Shown here: positions 1 through 7,141 of the stretch, piece after piece
Layout of the letters: every line of letters starts with the position of its first letter
How positions within the stretch are numbered: the stretch's first letter is position 1
IMG/VR virus record: IMGVR_UViG_3300045115_000211
Location: 1 to 64,000 of that record
Reading direction: 5' to 3' (one strand)
From: a virus
DNA length: 64,000 nucleotides
Notes under the pieces: generated by a model
The model's database searches: none
What the model was told of the DNA's origin: nothing
Seen by the model: the letters and a program-made list of their open reading frames with translations, nothing else
Program-made: the position numbers and the translations under genes

Positions 1-2
1 GT

Positions 3-50
3 CTGACGGGGGACGACTCGACCCCATACCAGATAGGCGGTGACAGATGA
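3..50 (+). CDS. C-terminal tail of an upstream gene (partial)
   Basis: The third forward frame is open from the window edge and stops with TGA at 48-50, giving about 15 residues. The stop overlaps the next gene's ATG (47-49) as ATGA, the coupling seen throughout this window, which is the main reason to accept it. Nothing can be said about function. Confidence 0.4.
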   Translation: MTGDDSTPYQIGGDR

Positions 51-301
51 TGGGCTCGTCACGCAACAGGACGATGGAGAGGATGGCGTCGGTCAGCATC
101 GCGGCGTCCGACCTGGCCAAGGAGACGTACGACTCCCGCAACGCCATGAGGCACGGGACGGTCGCGACGATATGCGCCCAGTACGGCGTGACGGTGAGGC
201 GCGAGGGCAAGCTGGCCGTCCTTTCCGCGCGCAGGGGGCGCCTCCAGGCGGTCGTCGAGCTTCTCCACTACTGCGCCGTCGACTACCTGATCGTGTCCTG
301 A
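47..301 (+). CDS. Hypothetical protein, 84 aa
   Basis: Unrecognised small, basic protein. Its start overlaps the preceding stop (ATGA). The N-terminal half is rich in Ser, Arg and Met; the C-terminal half looks like a small alpha/beta fold with hydrophobic strands. No cysteines pair up as a metal site and there is no membrane segment. It ends about 15 bases before the -10 element of the SIS isomerase gene, so it probably closes an operon entering from the left. Confidence 0.6.
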   Translation: MMGSSRNRTMERMASVSIAASDLAKETYDSRNAMRHGTVATICAQYGVTVRREGKLAVLSARRGRLQAVVELLHYCAVDYLIVS

Positions 302-315
302 CGCCGCGGTCCCTG

Positions 316-321
316 TATAAT
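316..321 (+). promoter_or_regulatory. -10 element TATAAT, leaderless-type promoter
   Basis: A perfect TATAAT is followed by six bases and then the ATG at 328, so transcription should begin at or next to the start codon. No convincing -35 lies 17 bases upstream. This is the same geometry as the better-defined leaderless promoters at 7107, 25123 and 33731. Confidence 0.55.
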
Positions 322-327
322 CGGGGC

Positions 328-972
328 ATGAACAGCGACGTCAGCCGGCAGGAGTTGGCGAGGCAAGCCCTCCTGTTCTTCCGCGACACGAGGATGGCGA
401 TGGAGCGCCTGGAATGCTCCGGGATCGTGCCGTCGCTGGTCATGGCCTCGGAATCAATCTGCGGGTGCCGCGGCAAGGTCGTCACGACGGGCATGGGCAA
501 GGCCGGGCACGCCGCCCAGAAGATCGCCTCGACGTTCTCCTCGCTCGGCATCCCGTCCTGCTACCTGCACCCCGCCGAGGCGTCGCACGGGGACATCGGC
601 ATAGCGACCCGGGGCGACATCCTGCTCGTGTTCTCGACGTCGGGGAAGACCCGCGAGGTCATAGAGACGGCGGAGTTGTTCCGCAGGCTGTCGGCCGGGG
701 GGATCGATGACGACGGGGGCAAGGTCGTGTCCATCACGTCCCATCCCGACTCGCCCATCAGGAGCATGTCGGACGTCGTCGTCGACATCGGGATAGTGAG
801 GGAGGCAGGCCACCTTTCCCTGGCGCCGACGACGTCCATCGTCGTGATGCTGGTCGTCGCGGACGCCATCGCCACGATGTGCGCCTGGAGGCGCGGGCTG
901 ACGAAGGACGAGTTCGGCATGCGCCACCACGGCGGGTACCTTGGCAGGAAATGCCGTGGGGAGGAGCCATGA
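328..972 (+). CDS. kdsD: SIS-domain sugar isomerase, arabinose-5-phosphate isomerase-like
   Basis: A 214-residue single SIS (sugar isomerase) domain. The GMGKAGH loop near residues 50-56, the STSGKT phosphate-binding loop near residue 97 and the HPAEASHGD segment match the KdsD/KpsF/GutQ family, which interconverts ribulose-5-phosphate and arabinose-5-phosphate for KDO synthesis. Cellular KdsD usually has two C-terminal CBS domains (about 320-330 aa); they are absent here, as in known short SIS-only isomerases. The ATG at 328 was chosen because the upstream extension is low-complexity and a TATAAT ends seven bases before it. The last codons overlap the next ATG. A role in remodelling host lipopolysaccharide sugar pools is inference; other sugar-phosphate substrates are possible. 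Confidence 0.8.
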   Translation: MNSDVSRQELARQALLFFRDTRMAMERLECSGIVPSLVMASESICGCRGKVVTTGMGKAGHAAQKIASTFSSLGIPSCYLHPAEASHGDIGIATRGDILLVFSTSGKTREVIETAELFRRLSAGGIDDDGGKVVSITSHPDSPIRSMSDVVVDIGIVREAGHLSLAPTTSIVVMLVVADAIATMCAWRRGLTKDEFGMRHHGGYLGRKCRGEEP

Positions 973-1232
973 GCGGCGACAAGGCGGCGAGCGGCGACAA
1001 GGCGTCCTTCGCGACCTTCTGCAGGAAGCACCGCATCGCGGAGGACAGCATCCGCTGGAGGGCGATAGGCGACAAGAGCGTGAAGATTTCCGTGGCGAAG
1101 TCGGACTTCGAGTCCGGAGGATGGAACCTCATGTCCGTCGGCCTCATGTTCGCCCTGCGGGAGCTGGGGGTCAGCCTCGACGTGACGATGAGGGACACGA
1201 AGCGCGACATCGAGATAGTCGTCGAGAAATAG
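969..1232 (+). CDS. Hypothetical protein, 87 aa
   Basis: Unrecognised. ATG overlaps the isomerase stop as ATGA, so the two are translationally coupled. It begins with a near-repeat of five residues (SGDKA). The rest looks like a compact alpha/beta domain ending in alternating charged and hydrophobic residues. No signal peptide, metal site or membrane segment. Confidence 0.6.
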   Translation: MSGDKAASGDKASFATFCRKHRIAEDSIRWRAIGDKSVKISVAKSDFESGGWNLMSVGLMFALRELGVSLDVTMRDTKRDIEIVVEK

Positions 1233-1246
1233 GAAGGAGCAGCACG

Positions 1247-2638
1247 ATGCCAATGAAGGCCAAGCCCGATCCGAAGATGGTCTCGATCACCGCGATGGTA
1301 GGCGGCGGAATCACTGGCGGCGTGCCCGACGCCGACGTCTTCGACATCGATGGGGTGGAGGACAGCGCGGACGGGTCGACCGTGATCGACCTCACGGGGA
1401 AGTTCAAGCAGCCGTCGGGAGTCGTCAAGCTGTACAGGCACCCGTCGGAGTACGCCCTCGCCATGTACGCCGTCACGAAGCTGGTCAACCAGTTCGGCAA
1501 GATCGTCAGGAACGCGCGGGCCATCAACGGGGAGCCGTCCGTGACCTCGATCGGAACCGACGTCAGGACGGTCACGACCGTCTACAACGACGTGTGCGCC
1601 ACGCTGGAGTTCGACAAGGGCGACGGCAAGCCTCCGGCCACGGGTATGGTGCAGACCATCATGCTGGACGAGGGGTTCAGGGTGTCGTTCGCGGCGCCGC
1701 GCAAGGACTGGGTGGCCCTGATCGAGAAGGCCTACAACAGGATGCTGGAGGCCCACAACTTCTACCAGGGCAAGACCCTGCGCTTCGGGCGCGAGTGCGT
1801 CGAGTTCATCCCGGTGCCGTCCACGAGGATGGACGACGCGATCCTGCCCAAGACGACCACGGACGAGATCGAGCTCAACGTCATGCAGTTCCTGAGGAAC
1901 CCCAAGATGCACGCCATCACCAAGAAGCGCGGCATCCTGTTCTATGGGCCGCCGGGCACGGGCAAGACCACGAGCATCAAGGCGATGTTCAAGGCCCTGT
2001 TCGACAGCAAGATCACCTGCATCTACGTTTCGGACGCCAGCTTCGACAAGCTGTCGGTCGAGGACGTCTTCGGCTTCATCAACAAGTACCTCGCCCCCGC
2101 GCTGGTGGTTTTCGAGGACATCGACCTGATCGCCCCGGACAGGCGGGACGGCGGCAGCAGGCTGATCGGCCCCCTGCTCTCGGCCCTGAACGGCATCGAG
2201 GAGCAGAGGAAGCCCATCGCCATCGTCGCGACGACCAACCGCGTCGAGGTGCTGGACGCCGCCGTGACGAGGCCGTGCCGCTTCGACCGCAGGATCAAGG
2301 TCGACTTCCCGTCGGAGGCCGACATGCACAGGATCTTCCGCAACGTGTCTGGATTCGACGCCCCGGCAGGGTGCTTCAAGGCCGCCGAGCCTCGGCTCAC
2401 GGGGGCCCACGTCGAGGAGATATACCGCACGGCGGCCCTGCTCGCCGAGCAGCGCGGCAAGCCCGTCGAGGAGTGCGTCTGCGAGGCGGTCGAGACCGTC
2501 AAGAAGCACTTCATGATCGTGTCCCCCAAGGTCAAGGGGTTCGGCGTGGACGACGACCGCCCCAGCGACTCCGGGGTCTGCGCCGAGACCACCTCCCCAG
2601 GGAAGTGCCCCAGGCCACCAGACCCCTTCAGGGGTTGA
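1247..2638 (+). CDS. AAA+ ATPase, BCS1-like
   Basis: About 463 residues. An N-terminal half of unknown fold (to about residue 210) is followed by one AAA module: Walker A GPPGTGKT near residue 232, Walker B VVFEDIDLI near residue 289, sensor-1 ATTNR near residue 328, and a DAAVTRPCRFDRRI segment containing the arginine finger. The DEIELNV stretch before the Walker A and the overall layout resemble the BCS1/YjgR type of AAA proteins common in large phages. It presumably remodels a protein or nucleoprotein complex; the substrate is unknown. A GGAAGGAG ribosome site precedes ATG 1247. The C-terminal 30 residues (Pro, Ser, Asp-rich) look disordered. The stop codon lies inside the -35 of the next promoter. 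Confidence 0.85.
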   Translation: MPMKAKPDPKMVSITAMVGGGITGGVPDADVFDIDGVEDSADGSTVIDLTGKFKQPSGVVKLYRHPSEYALAMYAVTKLVNQFGKIVRNARAINGEPSVTSIGTDVRTVTTVYNDVCATLEFDKGDGKPPATGMVQTIMLDEGFRVSFAAPRKDWVALIEKAYNRMLEAHNFYQGKTLRFGRECVEFIPVPSTRMDDAILPKTTTDEIELNVMQFLRNPKMHAITKKRGILFYGPPGTGKTTSIKAMFKALFDSKITCIYVSDASFDKLSVEDVFGFINKYLAPALVVFEDIDLIAPDRRDGGSRLIGPLLSALNGIEEQRKPIAIVATTNRVEVLDAAVTRPCRFDRRIKVDFPSEADMHRIFRNVSGFDAPAGCFKAAEPRLTGAHVEEIYRTAALLAEQRGKPVEECVCEAVETVKKHFMIVSPKVKGFGVDDDRPSDSGVCAETTSPGKCPRPPDPFRG

Positions 2639-2663
2639 CAGGCCTCCAGGGAGGAGATAGGAT
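2635..2663 (+). promoter_or_regulatory. Promoter TTGACA-N17-TAGGAT
   Basis: TTGACA (2635-2640), a 17-base spacer, and TAGGAT (2658-2663) lie upstream of the nucleotidyltransferase gene. Unlike the leaderless class, this one leaves room for a short leader with a GGAGGA ribosome site before ATG 2685. The -35 overlaps the ATPase stop codon. Confidence 0.65.
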
Positions 2664-2684
2664 TCGCGGACGGAGGACGACAGG

Positions 2685-3329
2685 ATGGCCGACAAGGCAC
2701 TTCTGATGGAGGCCGTGAGGCGCACCGACCTGGACCCGAAGGCAAGGCTGTCCATGGTCAGGGAGTCGGGATCCGTCCTCTACGAGTACGTCGGCGGATC
2801 GCACGCCTATGGCACGTCCCTTCCGACGAGCGACAGGGACGTCAGGGGCGTGTTCTGCCTTCCCGCCAGCGAGTACCTTTCGACGACCAAGCCGGCGGAC
2901 GGGATGCAGGACGACCGCAAGACGGACGGGAAGAAGAGGAACGACGACTTCTTCTTCACGCTCCGGAGGTTCTTCGAGCTCCTCAAGGGGGCCAACCCCA
3001 ACGTCATCGAGGCCCTCTGGATGCCCGAGGACTGCGTCGTCAGCGCCTCGCCCGAGATCAGGCTCGTGATCGCCAGGCGCGAGCTTTTCGTGTCGAAGGC
3101 GTGCCTCGGGTCGCACTTCGGCTACGCCAAGGACCAGATCGCCAAGGCGAGGGGCAAGAACAAAAAAGTGAACAATGCAGGTTTTTACGAACCAGGGATG
3201 AATAAGTTGGTGAGCCTATTGAAGGCTGGGGAGGTCACCAATGAATGGGTCAAGTCTAGGTTCGGAGAGGCAATCCTCAACGAAGCCTTGCGAAGAATGG
3301 AAGTGTCTGGCGTGCGACAAGGAGCTTGA
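2685..3329 (+). CDS. Nucleotidyltransferase, RlaP-like (N-terminal part of split gene)
   Basis: The first about 164 residues match the COG3541 predicted nucleotidyltransferases: GGSHAYGT near residue 38 and TSDRDVRG just after form the GS-x(n)-DxD-type catalytic core, followed by the EALW and FGYAKDQI helix typical of the family. After KNKKVNN (about 3176) codon use becomes AT-richer and the reading frame runs into inserted DNA, ending at 3329 with about 50 unrelated residues. The rest of the family sequence resumes at 4280-4999. The gene is therefore interrupted by the insert at about 3177-4285. Either the insert is removed from RNA, or two polypeptides are made and assemble, as reported for the split NrdA of phage Aeh1. 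Confidence 0.75.
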   Translation: MADKALLMEAVRRTDLDPKARLSMVRESGSVLYEYVGGSHAYGTSLPTSDRDVRGVFCLPASEYLSTTKPADGMQDDRKTDGKKRNDDFFFTLRRFFELLKGANPNVIEALWMPEDCVVSASPEIRLVIARRELFVSKACLGSHFGYAKDQIAKARGKNKKVNNAGFYEPGMNKLVSLLKAGEVTNEWVKSRFGEAILNEALRRMEVSGVRQGA

Positions 3330-4285
3330 GTCGTGCAGGTCACTAGGACAACACGTTCGGTCATATCACGGAACGAAGTTCTATTACGACAAGCACCTGA
3401 AGACTACCACGGAAGGACTTTGTCTGGTTTGCGGAGCATCGACCAGGTTTGTCAACCTGGTTCGTGGGTACAGGCTTCATTGTTCAGACCGTTGTTATCG
3501 AAAAGGGGTTTCTGGAGAGGGCAATCCTTTCTTCGGCAAAACGCATTCGGAGATCGTCAAGCAAGCCATTCTACAGAAACGCCATCCTCCTTCTGGGGTA
3601 AACCATCCAATGTTCGGCCGACGAGGAGCATCTCACCCAGCGTGGGGGCGCCGCCATACTGCGGAAGAACTTGTCAGAATGAGCCGTGCTCTGAAGGGTC
3701 GGAATCCGCCTGTTTTTACGGCAACCGTCTTGAGACGGATGTCGGAAACCCGCCGTGGTCGAAAGCATTCGGAGGAAACAAGACGGAAGATAGGGGAGTC
3801 TGGAAAAGGCAAGCATCATTTGTCGCCAGAGTTGCGCCAGAGAATATCGGCAAAGGTGGCACAGGCTTATGTGGACGGAAGGTTGAACCAGTTCCCATTC
3901 AATTCGGGATGGTATGTCTCCGAACGCTTCGGGAAGACCTTCTTCTACAGAAGTTCGTACGAGTTGAGGGTGGTGAAGATTATGGAGGCAGATGCGGCTG
4001 TGGTAGACCTGGACTACGAACCATTCAAGGTTCGCATTGTGGTCGATGGGGTTGTGCGTCATACGGTTCCAGACTTCCTGGTCAAGATGACCAACGGAGA
4101 GTCGTTCGTCATCGAAGTGAAGCCTCAGAAAATGACGCTTGTGCCAAAGGTTGCCGCCAAACTGGATGCCACCAGGATGTATTTCGAGGGTCAAGGAGTG
4201 GGATATGAAGTTTGGACAGAACGAGAAATCTCTACAAGAGATGGACTGCCATTTGGATGATCCGGACATCAGAAGGTTGATGCGC
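3177..4285 (+). mobile_element. HE-bearing insert splitting the nucleotidyltransferase gene
   Basis: AT-richer island of about 1.1 kb between the two halves of the nucleotidyltransferase. Joining codon AAT (ends 3176) to CCT (starts 4286) restores a family-like NNPRKLDFC junction. The inferred length is not a multiple of three, which argues against an intein. Only about 65 bases lie upstream of the HE gene and 25 downstream, little room for a group I core outside the ORF. The exact ends are approximate. Confidence 0.6.
3241..4260 (+). CDS. Homing endonuclease, zinc finger + NUMOD3 repeats + PD-(D/E)XK-like domain
   Basis: 339 residues. The N-terminus holds a C2H2-type finger (CLAC near residue 23, HVRSYH near residue 38) and a CxxC...CxxxC pair. 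The middle contains several NUMOD3-type repeats (NPFFGK, HPMFGR, HPAWGR, and the EETRRKIGES helix) that bind DNA in HNH and GIY-YIG homing enzymes. The C-terminus carries PDFLV...FVIEVKP, fitting a PD-(D/E)XK nuclease core (D near 277, E near 290, K near 292) instead of HNH or GIY-YIG. A GGGGAGG site precedes ATG 3241. AT-rich third positions contrast with the surrounding GC-rich genes, indicating recent transfer. It likely cuts an uninterrupted copy of the nucleotidyltransferase gene. Confidence 0.8.
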   Translation: MNGSSLGSERQSSTKPCEEWKCLACDKELESCRSLGQHVRSYHGTKFYYDKHLKTTTEGLCLVCGASTRFVNLVRGYRLHCSDRCYRKGVSGEGNPFFGKTHSEIVKQAILQKRHPPSGVNHPMFGRRGASHPAWGRRHTAEELVRMSRALKGRNPPVFTATVLRRMSETRRGRKHSEETRRKIGESGKGKHHLSPELRQRISAKVAQAYVDGRLNQFPFNSGWYVSERFGKTFFYRSSYELRVVKIMEADAAVVDLDYEPFKVRIVVDGVVRHTVPDFLVKMTNGESFVIEVKPQKMTLVPKVAAKLDATRMYFEGQGVGYEVWTEREISTRDGLPFG

Positions 4286-4999
4286 CCTCGGAAACTGGAC
4301 TTCTGCAGGATCATTCCCTGCGTGCCGGGGGCGAAGCCGTGGACTCACCCCGACGTCAAGTCGTCCAGGTTCCCGTTCAGGCCGATCCCCCTGTCCGAGA
4401 TGCCGTGGGTTGACCTCAAGGACTACCACGTGGCCGCCGTCGAGCACATGGCGAGTGCCTACAGGCTCTACTGCTACTACGGCGATCCGGCGTGCAAGGG
4501 CGTCTTCCGCGGCGACGACATGCTGGTCTGCGAGTCGATCCCCGTTGAGGACGAGCACGCCCGGTTCAGCGGCATCCTGCTCTACGACGAGCACGAGTAC
4601 GAGCGCGCCGTCAGGGACTGGAAGTCGTACTGGGACTGGATCGAGAACCGCAACCCCAACAGGTGGCTGGACCAGGAGCGTGGCAACCTGACCTTCGACC
4701 AGAAGAACATGACGCACTGCGTAAGGCTGCTCTGGTCCGGGCTGAACATCGTCAGGAACGGGGAGCCGATCGTCAGGTTCGACGGGGAGCAGCTCGGATA
4801 CCTGATGGCCTTGCGGACGGGCAGGATCACGGACTACGAAGCCGTCATGGCGAAGGTCGAGGGGCTCGTCGCCGAGATGGACGAGGCCGCCAAGACGTCC
4901 CCGATCCCGGAGTCCATCGACGAGGCGGCGGTCGAGGGTCTGCACGCGGAGGTGTCGCGGATGGCGTGGGACAGGCTGTTCGGGGAGAAGGTGGCATAG
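4280..4999 (+). CDS. Nucleotidyltransferase, RlaP-like (C-terminal part of split gene)
   Basis: 239 residues continuing the COG3541-like protein begun at 2685. The LDFCRII start, the AAVEHMASAYRLY segment, and FDQKNMTHCVRLLWSG...GEPIVRFDGEQ match the C-terminal helical region of this family, including the DxKnxxHxxRLL signature. ATG 4280 is preceded by AGAAGG, so independent translation is possible. If the insert is spliced from RNA, the ATG is instead internal intron/exon sequence. Codon use returns to the GC-rich style of the backbone after about 4290. Confidence 0.7.
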   Translation: MRPRKLDFCRIIPCVPGAKPWTHPDVKSSRFPFRPIPLSEMPWVDLKDYHVAAVEHMASAYRLYCYYGDPACKGVFRGDDMLVCESIPVEDEHARFSGILLYDEHEYERAVRDWKSYWDWIENRNPNRWLDQERGNLTFDQKNMTHCVRLLWSGLNIVRNGEPIVRFDGEQLGYLMALRTGRITDYEAVMAKVEGLVAEMDEAAKTSPIPESIDEAAVEGLHAEVSRMAWDRLFGEKVA

Positions 5000-5013
5000 G
5001 GTCGCTTGAACAC

Positions 5014-5469
5014 ATGATAACGTCATTCAGGGGCGAGCACTTCTTCCTGTCGAACTTCTTCGAGAGGCCGTTCGAATGGGACGGCATGACCTAGAGGTCT
5101 GCCGAGCACGCCTACCAGGCGTCAAAGGCCGACGGCTCCGACAACATAGGCAGGCTCGCCATCAAGATGGCGAGGACCCCAGCGATCGCCAAGCGCCTCG
5201 GGCGCAAGGTCAGGATGAGGGCGGACTGGGACGAGGCCAAGTACGACGTGATGAGGAGCGTCGTCAGGGCCAAGTTCTCCGACCCGGAGATGGCGAGGCT
5301 CCTGCTCGCCACCGGCGACGAGGAACTGGTGGAATTCAACATATGGGGCGATGTCGTTTGGGGTCAATGTGCTGACTCTACTGGGAAATGGGTTGGTCAG
5401 AACTGGCTGGGTAAGTTGCTAATGGAACTTCGCATCGACCTTCGGAGAAACGCCGGCCATGATCATTGA
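5014..5469 (+). CDS. NADAR-family N-glycosidase with in-frame amber codon
   Basis: Reading through one TAG gives a full NADAR (YbiA/DUF1768) domain: FRGEHFFLSNF at the start, SAEHAYQA just after the TAG, and NxWGDxxWG...NxLGKLLMELR at the end. NADAR enzymes cleave ADP-ribose N-glycosidic bonds, including from modified guanine. The TAG at 5092-5094 falls where relatives normally have tyrosine (the T-Y-x-S-x-EHAYQ context), a one-base change from TAT/TAC. Neighbouring genes end in TAG normally, so TAG is not globally recoded. Nonsense mutation, readthrough or sequence error are all possible. The 3' end overlaps the convergent GIY-YIG gene, and codon use turns AT-rich from about 5340. Confidence 0.75.
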
Positions 5470-6163
5470 AGAAATAGCGGTTGGTTTTGTATCCCTTTCG
5501 TTTTTCTGCGGCAATGACGTGAAGTAGAGGATCGAGAGTCCAGCCTTTGTGGTGGAGTTTTCTGCCCCTGACGACCTCACACATTCTCGCTGGCGACAGG
5601 TCGTGGTCTTTGCAGAATTTCCTCATGTTGTGGATTGTGGTTTTCCTTCCGTCTGGCGAATACAGCACGTAGGTTTTCGCACTAACTTCCGACGACCGCT
5701 GGTAGCAGTATGTCGTTCCTGGTTTTCCCCGATTTGCTTCTGACAGTTTCCGCTTGGCGTCTTCGGATAGTCTGATTCCCATATGAGACTTTGACAACTT
5801 TGCCCTTGTCTCTGGCGTGGCTGTTTTCCCAGTCATTTTTGCCGACAGTTTGGCCCTCGTTTCTGCTGATACTGACCCGGTCCCATTTCCGGCACGCAGA
5901 TTGTAACCGTTCGGAGAGAAGGTTCCGAGTTGAGTGGCGTAATGCAACTCCATTCGATCTAGTTCCTCTTGGGACGAGCAAGAACAAATGACCTCGATTT
6001 TGAAGTTGATGGCACCATACTTGGCGATGGCCATGGCGATCGGCATCCTTGTCCTGACGGTGCTTCGCCAACAGTGATGTTTGAAGCGTTGTTGTGTCGT
6101 TCTTGTAGTCTGACCAACATACCGCTTTCCGTTGACCAGGTTTGTGATCAGGTAGACGACCAC
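5378..6163 (-). CDS. GIY-YIG homing endonuclease with NUMOD repeats
   Basis: About 261 residues from a GTG start (6163) preceded by GGGAGG. N-terminal VVYLITNLVNGKRYVGQT is the GIY-YIG nuclease motif (here YLI...YVG), with the catalytic arginine in the QQRFKHH region and the Glu in the LDRMELHYA helix. It is followed by NGYNLRAG and several NUMOD3-type ETRAKLS-x-K repeats, then a NUMOD1-like helix-turn-helix (KTTIHNMRKFCKDHDLS). The gene overlaps a 50-residue zinc ribbon gene on the same strand by 16 bases. AT-rich codons mark it as mobile. It lies against the 3' end of the NADAR gene in convergent orientation. Confidence 0.9.
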   Translation of the reverse strand: MVVYLITNLVNGKRYVGQTTRTTQQRFKHHCWRSTVRTRMPIAMAIAKYGAINFKIEVICSCSSQEELDRMELHYATQLGTFSPNGYNLRAGNGTGSVSAETRAKLSAKMTGKTATPETRAKLSKSHMGIRLSEDAKRKLSEANRGKPGTTYCYQRSSEVSAKTYVLYSPDGRKTTIHNMRKFCKDHDLSPARMCEVVRGRKLHHKGWTLDPLLHVIAAEKRKGYKTNRYFFNDHGRRFSEGRCEVPLATYPASSDQPISQ

Positions 6164-6300
6164 TTTTTCGTCCTCCCGTTCTGGCGCTCGACATCCCAAT
6201 AGGCCGTCTTGCATCTGGGGCACAGCCTAATCTCGGATTTTCTAGGAACCCATTTCCATCCGCATCGTTTGCAGTCTAGGGTTGGCAGTGTGACTTTCAT
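6148..6300 (-). CDS. Small zinc-ribbon protein coupled to a homing endonuclease
   Basis: 50 residues starting MKVTLPTLDCKRCGWKW, with two CxxC knuckles (CKRC at about 10-13 and CPRC at about 29-32) spaced as in a zinc ribbon, then TAYWD. Its stop lies inside the start of the GIY-YIG gene, so the two are translationally coupled. A second copy of this layout (MKVKLQFLKCLKC..., 42 aa) precedes the HE at 32613-33568. The small ribbon probably binds DNA or assists the nuclease; its precise role is unknown. Confidence 0.75.
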   Translation of the reverse strand: MKVTLPTLDCKRCGWKWVPRKSEIRLCPRCKTAYWDVERQNGRTKKWSST

Positions 6301-6323
6301 TCTTACCTATTCTCTATACCATC

Positions 6324-6336
6324 GGTAAATCCCTGC
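6324..6336 (-). repeat. HE-cassette upstream motif GGTAAATCCCTGC (copy 1)
   Basis: A 13-base sequence identical to 33717-33729. In both places it lies exactly 23 bases upstream of the ATG of the small zinc-ribbon gene and borders the next gene's promoter on the other side. A related GGGAAATCC sits 24 bases upstream of the ribbon-helix-helix gene ending at 55861. It may be an operator or the outer end of the mobile cassette. Confidence 0.6.
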
Positions 6337-6344
6337 TTGCTGTG

Positions 6345-6350
6345 TATAAT
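6345..6350 (+). promoter_or_regulatory. -10 element TATAAT, leaderless-type promoter
   Basis: TATAAT followed by six bases and ATG 6357. No good -35 lies 17 bases upstream; instead the end of the adjacent HE cassette (CCCTGC) occupies that region, suggesting the cassette may have replaced or disturbed the original -35. Confidence 0.55.
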
Positions 6351-6356
6351 GCTGAC

Positions 6357-7097
6357 ATGAGCAGACGCATCAGGCAGCAAAACGGCCTAGACATCCCGCC
6401 GAAGATCAGCGTCGAGGTGTCGGCGGCGTGCACGAGGAGGTGCCCGTGGTGCCCCCAGCACGACCACACGAGGATGCAGGAGCTGATGCCGCTTGAGGTC
6501 ATCGAGAAGATAGCCAGGGAACTGGCGGCCGTCGGGTTCGACGGGACCTTCGGCCTGCACCTCTTCAACGAGCCGCTGGCCGACGCCAGGCTGGAGGACA
6601 TCGTCCGAAGGGTCAAGGCCATCCTCCCCAAGGCCGCCGTCTACTTCCACACGAACGGCGACCTCCTGACCGTCGAGCGAGTCAGGGGGCTGCTCGCCGC
6701 CGGCCTCGACCACATGACGGTCAACCACTATGACGGGCAGTCCCAGGAGCGGTTCTCCGCCCTGTGGGGGCAGCTTTCCGACGACGAGCGCGCCCGCGTG
6801 AGGGACAGGAAGTTCAGGCACCACCACATCTACAACCGCGCGGGCCTCGTGGCCACGAAGAGGCAGGTCCCCCTGCAGAGGCAGTGTCGGCGCATCCGCC
6901 AGATGTGCGTGAACTACCGGGGTGACGTCGTGCTGTGCTGCAACGACTTCCTCGGGCAGGTCAGCGTCGGCAACGTGAGGGACAAGGGCGTCGTCGAGCT
7001 CTTCAACGACCCCGTCCTCAAGCGCTACCGCGAGCTGCTGCAAGGAGGCAAGAGGGCGGGACTCAAGATGTGCGACAGGTGCGACCTCTTCGGCTGA
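6357..7097 (+). CDS. Radical SAM protein with C-terminal cysteine cluster
   Basis: 246 residues. CTRRCPWC near residues 24-31 is the CX3CX2C motif that binds the S-adenosylmethionine 4Fe-4S cluster, and it is followed by a strand-loop pattern consistent with a partial TIM barrel (GLHLFNEPL, YFHTNGDLL, DHMTVNHYDG). The C-terminus has a shortened SPASM-like set of cysteines (C near residues 174, 182, 191-192 and CDRC near 240). Such proteins modify peptides or small molecules; the substrate here is unknown and no precursor peptide is recognised next door. ATG 6357 fits the leaderless promoter. Confidence 0.85.
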   Translation: MSRRIRQQNGLDIPPKISVEVSAACTRRCPWCPQHDHTRMQELMPLEVIEKIARELAAVGFDGTFGLHLFNEPLADARLEDIVRRVKAILPKAAVYFHTNGDLLTVERVRGLLAAGLDHMTVNHYDGQSQERFSALWGQLSDDERARVRDRKFRHHHIYNRAGLVATKRQVPLQRQCRRIRQMCVNYRGDVVLCCNDFLGQVSVGNVRDKGVVELFNDPVLKRYRELLQGGKRAGLKMCDRCDLFG

Positions 7098-7106
7098 CGA
7101 GACGGG

Positions 7107-7135
7107 TTGACTCCTTCGCCTCCGTGTCGTACAAT
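7107..7135 (+). promoter_or_regulatory. Leaderless promoter TTGACT-N17-TACAAT
   Basis: TTGACT (7107-7112), exactly 17 bases, TACAAT (7130-7135), then six bases to ATG 7142. With a normal distance of about seven bases between the -10 and the transcription start, the transcript would begin at the A of the start codon. Confidence 0.75.
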
Positions 7136-7141
7136 CCGCCC

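Noticed and set aside
758-2755. Long minus-strand open frame of about 665 codons opposite the isomerase and AAA ATPase genes
   Set aside because: It is an antisense shadow: composition is Arg/Asp/Leu/His-skewed with no domains, while the plus-strand frames have clear motifs and coupled starts.
3177-4285. Intein in the nucleotidyltransferase gene
   Set aside because: The frame is not continuous, the insert length is not a multiple of three, and there is no Cys/Ser start or His-Asn end.
3177-4285. Confirmed group I intron
   Set aside because: I could not identify the conserved core p/q/r/s elements by eye; left as an open possibility rather than called.
5092-5094. Genome-wide TAG recoding
   Set aside because: Many confidently called genes in the window end with TAG and do not continue as protein; no suppressor tRNA was seen.
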